Of a stretch of DNA of 64,000 bases, positions 59,935-64,000 are shown piece after piece. The notes under the pieces were generated by a model that did no database searches, was not told where the DNA came from, and saw only the letters and a list, made by a program, of their open reading frames with translations. A program made the position numbers and the translations under genes. Numbering within the stretch: the first letter of the stretch is position 1; every line of letters begins with the position of its first letter. Origin of the DNA: Deltaproteobacteria bacterium (lineage in GTDB: Bacteria > Desulfobacterota > Desulfuromonadia > Desulfuromonadales > JAAYDE01); contig JAFGRU010000049.1 in assembly GCA_016934985.1 (NCBI GenBank), forward strand, positions 1-64,000, given 5' to 3'.

Positions 59935-60867
59935 CTAATCTTCCTTTTTTATTCTTGGTTTTCTGAAATCAACCCACAAATCGAAAACCCCCAGACCAGT
60001 AACCAGCACGGGGAGCGGATTAATTGTCAGGATTAAAACATAGCCCAAAGTTCGAAACCAGGGCGCAAACTTTTTTTTCCAAAAGAAGAAGGCCACAAGG
60101 GCCAATCCCTGGACAAAATAAATTGGCAGAAGAACGACCAGAATATTCAATGCCAATATTTTTACAAGGCCGGTGCCAAAAGCGAGACCGAAACCACCGG
60201 CAATGAGAACCCATATCAGCCAGGGTGTAACCGACCAGGCGCGGAACGCGCAACCATGAATGTCTCCAGCGGTTGCGGGGAAGCTGTTTAAAAGAAGCAG
60301 CATGAACAACAGGGCACCGGCAGTGGTAACCAATGCCAAAGCCGGATAGGTATCGCGGATAAATTCTCCGGCTTTCTCCAGAACCAGAGTCAGTTCTTCT
60401 CTCTGCTCGGGAGTGAAATTGCTGCCCTTGGCAATTTGGCGGGCCTGCTCCAGTTGCCCCCCAACATATTCCTCCACCAGATGACCCATGTTCTGGTCGT
60501 GATAGAGCGCATAACCTGTCAGGCTTATAAAAGTGCCGAGCATGACGACGGCCACGGTAGTGGCTACGGCCCGGTCCCAGGCCCACTTTCTTTTCAATAG
60601 AAAAGGCAGGACAAAAGAGCCGACCCCGAACTGCAAGAGATAGCCCCCGGCCTCACCCATGCCGCCAAGCGCTGCCAAAATTCCAAAACAGAGGACGATT
60701 ATGCCGCCGCCGGGCCATACCCCCCCAACCATGTGGACATAAACGGCAGGAAAGGGCACCAGGAGGCTAAGAGGCAGGGAAAACCACGGCAACCTTTCCG
60801 CCGCCATAACCAGCAGCAGGGTGGCAGCCACTCCCACAGCTATAAATAATAGTCCCCGCTGATTCAT
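59935..60867 (-). CDS. DUF2232 membrane protein
   Basis: From ATG 60867 (a TTG at 60882 is also possible) the 310-residue protein has about eight helices and the DUF2232 pattern (FAAL-like GILAALGGMGEAGGYLLQFG, LLKRKWAWDRAVATTVAVVM). It is a usual resident between rpsR and rplI in this lineage. No function is known; the fold resembles small-molecule transporter subunits. The ribosome site is weak. Confidence 0.85.
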   Translation of the reverse strand: MNQRGLLFIAVGVAATLLLVMAAERLPWFSLPLSLLVPFPAVYVHMVGGVWPGGGIIVLCFGILAALGGMGEAGGYLLQFGVGSFVLPFLLKRKWAWDRAVATTVAVVMLGTFISLTGYALYHDQNMGHLVEEYVGGQLEQARQIAKGSNFTPEQREELTLVLEKAGEFIRDTYPALALVTTAGALLFMLLLLNSFPATAGDIHGCAFRAWSVTPWLIWVLIAGGFGLAFGTGLVKILALNILVVLLPIYFVQGLALVAFFFWKKKFAPWFRTLGYVLILTINPLPVLVTGLGVFDLWVDFRKPRIKKED

Positions 60868-60900
60868 AGCCAGCGTTCCCAAAAAAGCAAATTCTAAAAA

Positions 60901-61179
60901 TCAGTAGTGCCGGCCGGCAAAAGGAAGCAGGGCGATGTTGCGCGCCCTTTTGATTTCAGCACAGAGCTTCCGCTGATGTTTTGCGCAATTTCCGGTAATA
61001 CGCCGCGGGATAATTTTGCCACGCTCGGTCAGGAAATGACGCAGACCTTCCACTTCCTTGTAATCGATATTAATGGTCGCATCGGCGCAAAAACGGCAGC
61101 CTTTCCTCCGGCTCATGCGTCTCCGGGGCATGTCGCTTCCGCCACTTCTTTTAACAAAAGGTTTTCTCTCAAAAGCCAT
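60901..61179 (-). CDS. rpsR: 30S ribosomal protein S18
   Basis: The 92-residue protein is basic, with [20 protein letters not shown] and the S18 core [40 protein letters not shown]. The CRFC pair marks the zinc-binding (C+) form found in many bacteria. GGAGAGGAG precedes ATG. S18 dimerises with S6, encoded 29 bases upstream. Confidence 0.97.
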   Translation of the reverse strand: MAFERKPFVKRSGGSDMPRRRMSRRKGCRFCADATINIDYKEVEGLRHFLTERGKIIPRRITGNCAKHQRKLCAEIKRARNIALLPFAGRHY

Positions 61180-61208
61180 GATTCATCTCCTCTCCGGATC
61201 CCCGGTTA

Positions 61209-61622
61209 TCAGTCTTCGCTTTCCTCGGATTTTTCTTCACCCTTTTCTTCCTCAGAGGAAGATGCACTTTCTTCAGCCGGAGAAGCAGTTTCCGCTTCCG
61301 CTGCCGGTTTGGGAGCTTCTAAAGTGCTGGGATCGAATTTTTCCAGGAGCACGGATTGGAATTTGATGACGGATTCATCCAACCGGAAACGCCGTTCCAA
61401 CTCGGCGAGGCCTTCCGGCGCTGCGTCAAAAACAAACAGAACAAAGGTTCCCTTGCTCTGTTTCTGGATGGGATAGGCGAGGGTCCTGTTTCCCCACTCG
61501 TCGATTTTGTGAAGGGTGGCATTCTGCTGGTTGAGGACTTCCTTGTACTTGTCCAGCAGACCCTGGTAGGTGTCCCCGGCGACTTCCGGATGGACAATAA
61601 TGATGGATTCATAGGTGCGCAT
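61209..61622 (-). CDS. rpsF: 30S ribosomal protein S6
   Basis: From ATG 61622 (GGAGG nine bases upstream; a TTG three codons earlier is less likely) the 137-residue protein has the S6 core (YESIIIVHPEVAGDTYQGLL, LAYPIQKQSKGTFVLFVF). A long acidic tail rich in Ala, Ser and Glu (from about residue 100) extends beyond most S6 proteins. It is the first gene of the operon and has a folded leader. Confidence 0.96.
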   Translation of the reverse strand: MRTYESIIIVHPEVAGDTYQGLLDKYKEVLNQQNATLHKIDEWGNRTLAYPIQKQSKGTFVLFVFDAAPEGLAELERRFRLDESVIKFQSVLLEKFDPSTLEAPKPAAEAETASPAEESASSSEEEKGEEKSEESED

Positions 61623-61648
61623 GTGACACAACCTCCTCTCGGATTATA

Positions 61649-61740
61649 GCCCCGGTCTCTCCCGGAGCAAGGAGTTCAAACAACCCTCTGCTTTTCCAAT
61701 AAAAGCATGGTTGTTTAACACAGTTCTGAATATTTTTCAA
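61649..61740 (-). promoter_or_regulatory. Promoter and folded leader of rpsF
   Basis: A possible -35 (TTGAAA, 61740-61735) is followed by a long hairpin (AAACAACC/GGTTGTTT outer at 61716 and 61685, GCTTTT/AAAAGC inner). A second hairpin follows (GCTCCGG/CCGGGGC, 61668 and 61655, one wobble) just before the ribosome site. This suits the known S6-S18 autoregulation of rpsF leaders, but the exact binding motif was not proven. Confidence 0.5.
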
Positions 61741-61780
61741 GGAACGCTCGCACCTGCAGGCGATACCTGTATGGTGCAAA

Positions 61781-61811
61781 AGCGATAGCCGGATCAACTC
61801 CGGCTATCGCT
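61781..61811 (-). terminator. Rho-independent terminator of hppA
   Basis: AGCGATAGCCGGA pairs perfectly with TCCGGCTATCGCT (13 bp, 5-base loop), followed by TTT on the minus strand. It lies 27 bases after the hppA stop. Confidence 0.88.
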
Positions 61812-61837
61812 CAAAATTCAGGTGCAATCATAGCAGC

Positions 61838-63844
61838 TTAGAGCAACGGTGCAATTACCAGGGAAATAACGCTCATCAGCTTGACAAGAATGTTCATGGC
61901 CGGACCGGAGGTATCCTTGAAAGGATCGCCGACGGTATCGCCGACAACTGCAGCCTTGTGAGCTTCAGTACCTTTCTTCTCGCCCGCCAGTTCACCCTTT
62001 TCAATAAATTTTTTGGCGTTGTCCCAGGCACCGCCGCCATTGGCCATCATCAAGGCCAGAAGAACACCGGTCAAAAGGGCTCCGGCCAGCATACCGCCGA
62101 GGGCTTCCTTGCCAAGAACAAATCCCACCAGCACCGGGCTGATTACTGCCACCATGCCAGGGAGAATCATTTCTTTGAGGGCGGCCTTAGCGGAAATATC
62201 GATACATTTCTCAGGTTCGGGCTTAACCCCTTCCTTGCCTTCCAAAAGACCAGGGATTTCACGGAACTGGCGACGAATCTCCTCGACCATCTTGCCGGCA
62301 GCCCGACCGACGCTTGTCATGGTCAGGGCACCGATGAAGAATGGCAGAACCCCTCCGATGAGAAGACCGACAACGGTCAGGGGGTTGATGAGGTTGATGC
62401 TATCCAGACCGACCGTGGTGGCGTAGGCCGAAAACAGGGCCAATGCAGTCAGGGCCGCTGAACCGATGGCGAAACCTTTGCCCATGGCCGCAGTGGTATT
62501 ACCGATGGCATCCAGACCGTCTGTAATCTCCCGGACTTCAGGGCCGAGGCTGGCCATTTCCGAGATACCACCAGCATTATCGGCCACCGGGCCGTAGGCA
62601 TCGACGGTCATGGTGACGCCAACGGTAGCAAGCATACCGACGGCGGCAATGCCGATACCGTAAAGGCCCGCGCAGTAATCAGCGACCAGAATGGCCACAC
62701 AGATAACCAGAACCGGGCCCGCAGTACTTTCCAGACCAACGGCCAGACCGTGAATGATATTGGTGGCCGGGCCGGTTTTACTGGCCACGGCAATGCGGCG
62801 AATTGGTGAGGACGCTGTGTAGTATTCGGTGATCAGGCCGATAACGATCCCCGCCAGGGTGCCGGCAACAATGGCGAGAAAGACCCCGGTGTTGATCCCC
62901 ATGGCGATAATGATCAGAAATGCTGCCACCAAAAAGAGACCGGCCGCGATAAAGGTGGTATAGCGCAGTGCTTCTGCCGGGTCCTTGTCCTTGAGGATTT
63001 TCATGGAGAAAATGCCGCAAACGGAGAAGACCAAACCGAACATGGCCAGAACCAAGGGCAGAATCATGGACGCCGACTGGATGTTCTCACCGCTGCCAAG
63101 CTTGGCCAACAGGGTCGGGCTGGCTGCTGAAGCGATGGCGATGGTGGCGATGATGGAACCGACATAGGACTCGAAAATATCCGCGCCCATTCCTGCGGTA
63201 TCACCGACGCAGTCACCGACGTTATCGGCGATGACGCCGGGATTGCGGGGATCGTCCTCGGGAATTCCGGCCTCAACCTTGCCGACCAGGTCAGCGCCGA
63301 CATCGGCGGCTTTGGTGTAAATACCGCCGCCGACACGGGCAAAAAGGGCAATTGAGGAAGCACCCATGGCAAAACCGTTAATGTAGCGAGCGGTACCAGG
63401 GTCCCCACCGAAGAAATAATAAGCCAGACCGACACCAACCAGGCCGAGGGACGCCACGGAAAGCCCCATGACTGCTCCGCCATTATAGGAAACCATCAGG
63501 GCCTTGGCCTGACCGCCGGTACGGGCAGCTTCAGAGGTGCGAACATTGGCACGGGTCGCAGCTTTCATCCCGATAAACCCGCAGACCATGGAACAGGCGG
63601 CGCCACCCAGGAATGCCATGGCGGTCTGATAATCCATACCGATAAGGATAAGGATAAAGACAACGGCGATAAAAACGGCCAACATCCGGTATTCCCGGTT
63701 GAGAAACGCCATGGCCCCATCATGGATGGCAACGGAAATCTCCTCCATGACGGCATTACCGACGGGTTCTGCCTTAATTTTGGAATACAACACGATCGCG
63801 ATACCAAAACCAACCAAACCTAAAATCAGGGCCAAGATCTCCAT
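61838..63844 (-). CDS. hppA: K+-stimulated pyrophosphate-energised ion pump (probably Na+)
   Basis: The 668-residue, ~16-helix membrane pyrophosphatase hydrolyses PPi to pump cations. The active-site motif [20 protein letters not shown] and the second acidic cluster [20 protein letters not shown] are intact. Ala452 after GNTT marks the K+-dependent subclass. Glu225 sits in FESYVGS, at the position typical of sodium pumps, rather than four residues later as in K+-dependent proton pumps. GAGGGGAAGG precedes ATG. It is monocistronic with a strong terminator. Confidence 0.95.
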   Translation of the reverse strand: MEILALILGLVGFGIAIVLYSKIKAEPVGNAVMEEISVAIHDGAMAFLNREYRMLAVFIAVVFILILIGMDYQTAMAFLGGAACSMVCGFIGMKAATRANVRTSEAARTGGQAKALMVSYNGGAVMGLSVASLGLVGVGLAYYFFGGDPGTARYINGFAMGASSIALFARVGGGIYTKAADVGADLVGKVEAGIPEDDPRNPGVIADNVGDCVGDTAGMGADIFESYVGSIIATIAIASAASPTLLAKLGSGENIQSASMILPLVLAMFGLVFSVCGIFSMKILKDKDPAEALRYTTFIAAGLFLVAAFLIIIAMGINTGVFLAIVAGTLAGIVIGLITEYYTASSPIRRIAVASKTGPATNIIHGLAVGLESTAGPVLVICVAILVADYCAGLYGIGIAAVGMLATVGVTMTVDAYGPVADNAGGISEMASLGPEVREITDGLDAIGNTTAAMGKGFAIGSAALTALALFSAYATTVGLDSINLINPLTVVGLLIGGVLPFFIGALTMTSVGRAAGKMVEEIRRQFREIPGLLEGKEGVKPEPEKCIDISAKAALKEMILPGMVAVISPVLVGFVLGKEALGGMLAGALLTGVLLALMMANGGGAWDNAKKFIEKGELAGEKKGTEAHKAAVVGDTVGDPFKDTSGPAMNILVKLMSVISLVIAPLL

Positions 63845-63866
63845 AACAATTCCTTCCCCTCTCTAT

Positions 63867-64000
63867 TTAATTGACAAGATTTAATATATCGCAATTATTG
63901 AATTCATTCATGGCCGTCTCGGCTCCTTTGCGGAGAATACACTCCACAGCTTCAACGGCAACCTCCAGGACCTTGCCCAACACCTTGCGCTCCTGGGGAG
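63867..64000 (-). CDS. C-terminal end of an unidentified gene (partial)
   Basis: An open frame enters from the right edge and stops at TAA 63869-63867, giving the last 43 residues: a helical start (KVLGKVLEVAVEAVECILRK), then GAETAMNEFN and a short tail. It lies 22 bases upstream of hppA on the same strand, so the two may be cotranscribed. Too little is visible to name it. Confidence 0.55.
   Translation of the reverse strand, partial: PQERKVLGKVLEVAVEAVECILRKGAETAMNEFNNCDILNLVN

Noticed and set aside
1-64000. tRNA, rRNA, CRISPR arrays, intact transposases, prophage
   Set aside because: I looked for cloverleaf-like strings, regular spaced repeats and DDE/phage proteins in the gaps and found none.

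Overview
The window looks like a chromosome segment of a Gram-negative deltaproteobacterium, most likely of the Desulfuromonadales (Geobacter/Desulfuromonas/Pelobacter type). Reasons: the order rpsF-rpsR-DUF2232-rplI-dnaB, a flbD-motA-motB flagellar cluster, a K+-stimulated pyrophosphatase with sodium-pump signatures, several TRAP and ABC import operons and many two-component genes. This placement rests on protein character and gene order, not on a database search. No rRNA, tRNA, CRISPR array or intact transposase was found.

Layout. 1-3.1 kb: partial diguanylate cyclase, glyoxalase I, a coiled-coil membrane gene interrupted by an in-frame stop, and a double-ACT protein. 3.1-6.1 kb: a TRAP transporter (dctP-dctQ-dctM). 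6.4-8.6 kb: a small Cys-rich protein and flbD-motA-motB. 9.4-16.2 kb: envelope genes, with two PAP2 phosphatases, a LAB_N membrane protein, a GT2 transferase and two ArnT-like GT39 transferases; together they look like a lipid A or glycolipid remodelling set. 16.3-21.2 kb: a lipoprotein and a tesA/ybbP/ybbA neighbourhood. 22-28.4 kb: a YgiQ-type radical SAM protein, two small hypotheticals, DoxX, a methyltransferase and a hybrid sensor kinase. 28.8-36 kb: dusB, an NtrB/NtrC-like pair and a polar amino-acid ABC importer with a fused double permease. 36.5-40.9 kb: two secreted orphan proteins and an AT-rich MidA-like methyltransferase.

41-50.2 kb is a uronate-catabolism island: a DlgD-like reductase, KduD, KduI, a second TRAP transporter, an IclR regulator, KdgK and a KDPG aldolase. 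It covers every step from 5-keto-4-deoxyuronate to pyruvate plus glyceraldehyde-3-phosphate. 50.3-52.7 kb: a DUF547 protein and an HExxH metallopeptidase-like gene with a structured leader. 52.8-57.5 kb: a branched-chain amino-acid ABC operon (livJ-H-M-G-F). 58-61.6 kb: dnaB and the S6/S18/L9 operon. 61.8-64 kb: hppA and the 3' end of another gene.

The most unusual content is between genes. (1) Three copies of a ~190-bp structured repeat near 17.9, 21.4 and 22.0 kb, with covarying stems and a terminal palindrome. (2) Two MITE-like elements with CTAG ends that supply the stop codons of their flanking genes. (3) A third dispersed repeat with TATTCAGC ends. (4) A perfect hairpin after the substrate-binding-protein gene in all four import operons. 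(5) A shared palindromic operator just downstream of the predicted promoters of the uronate TRAP operon and of the iclR gene.
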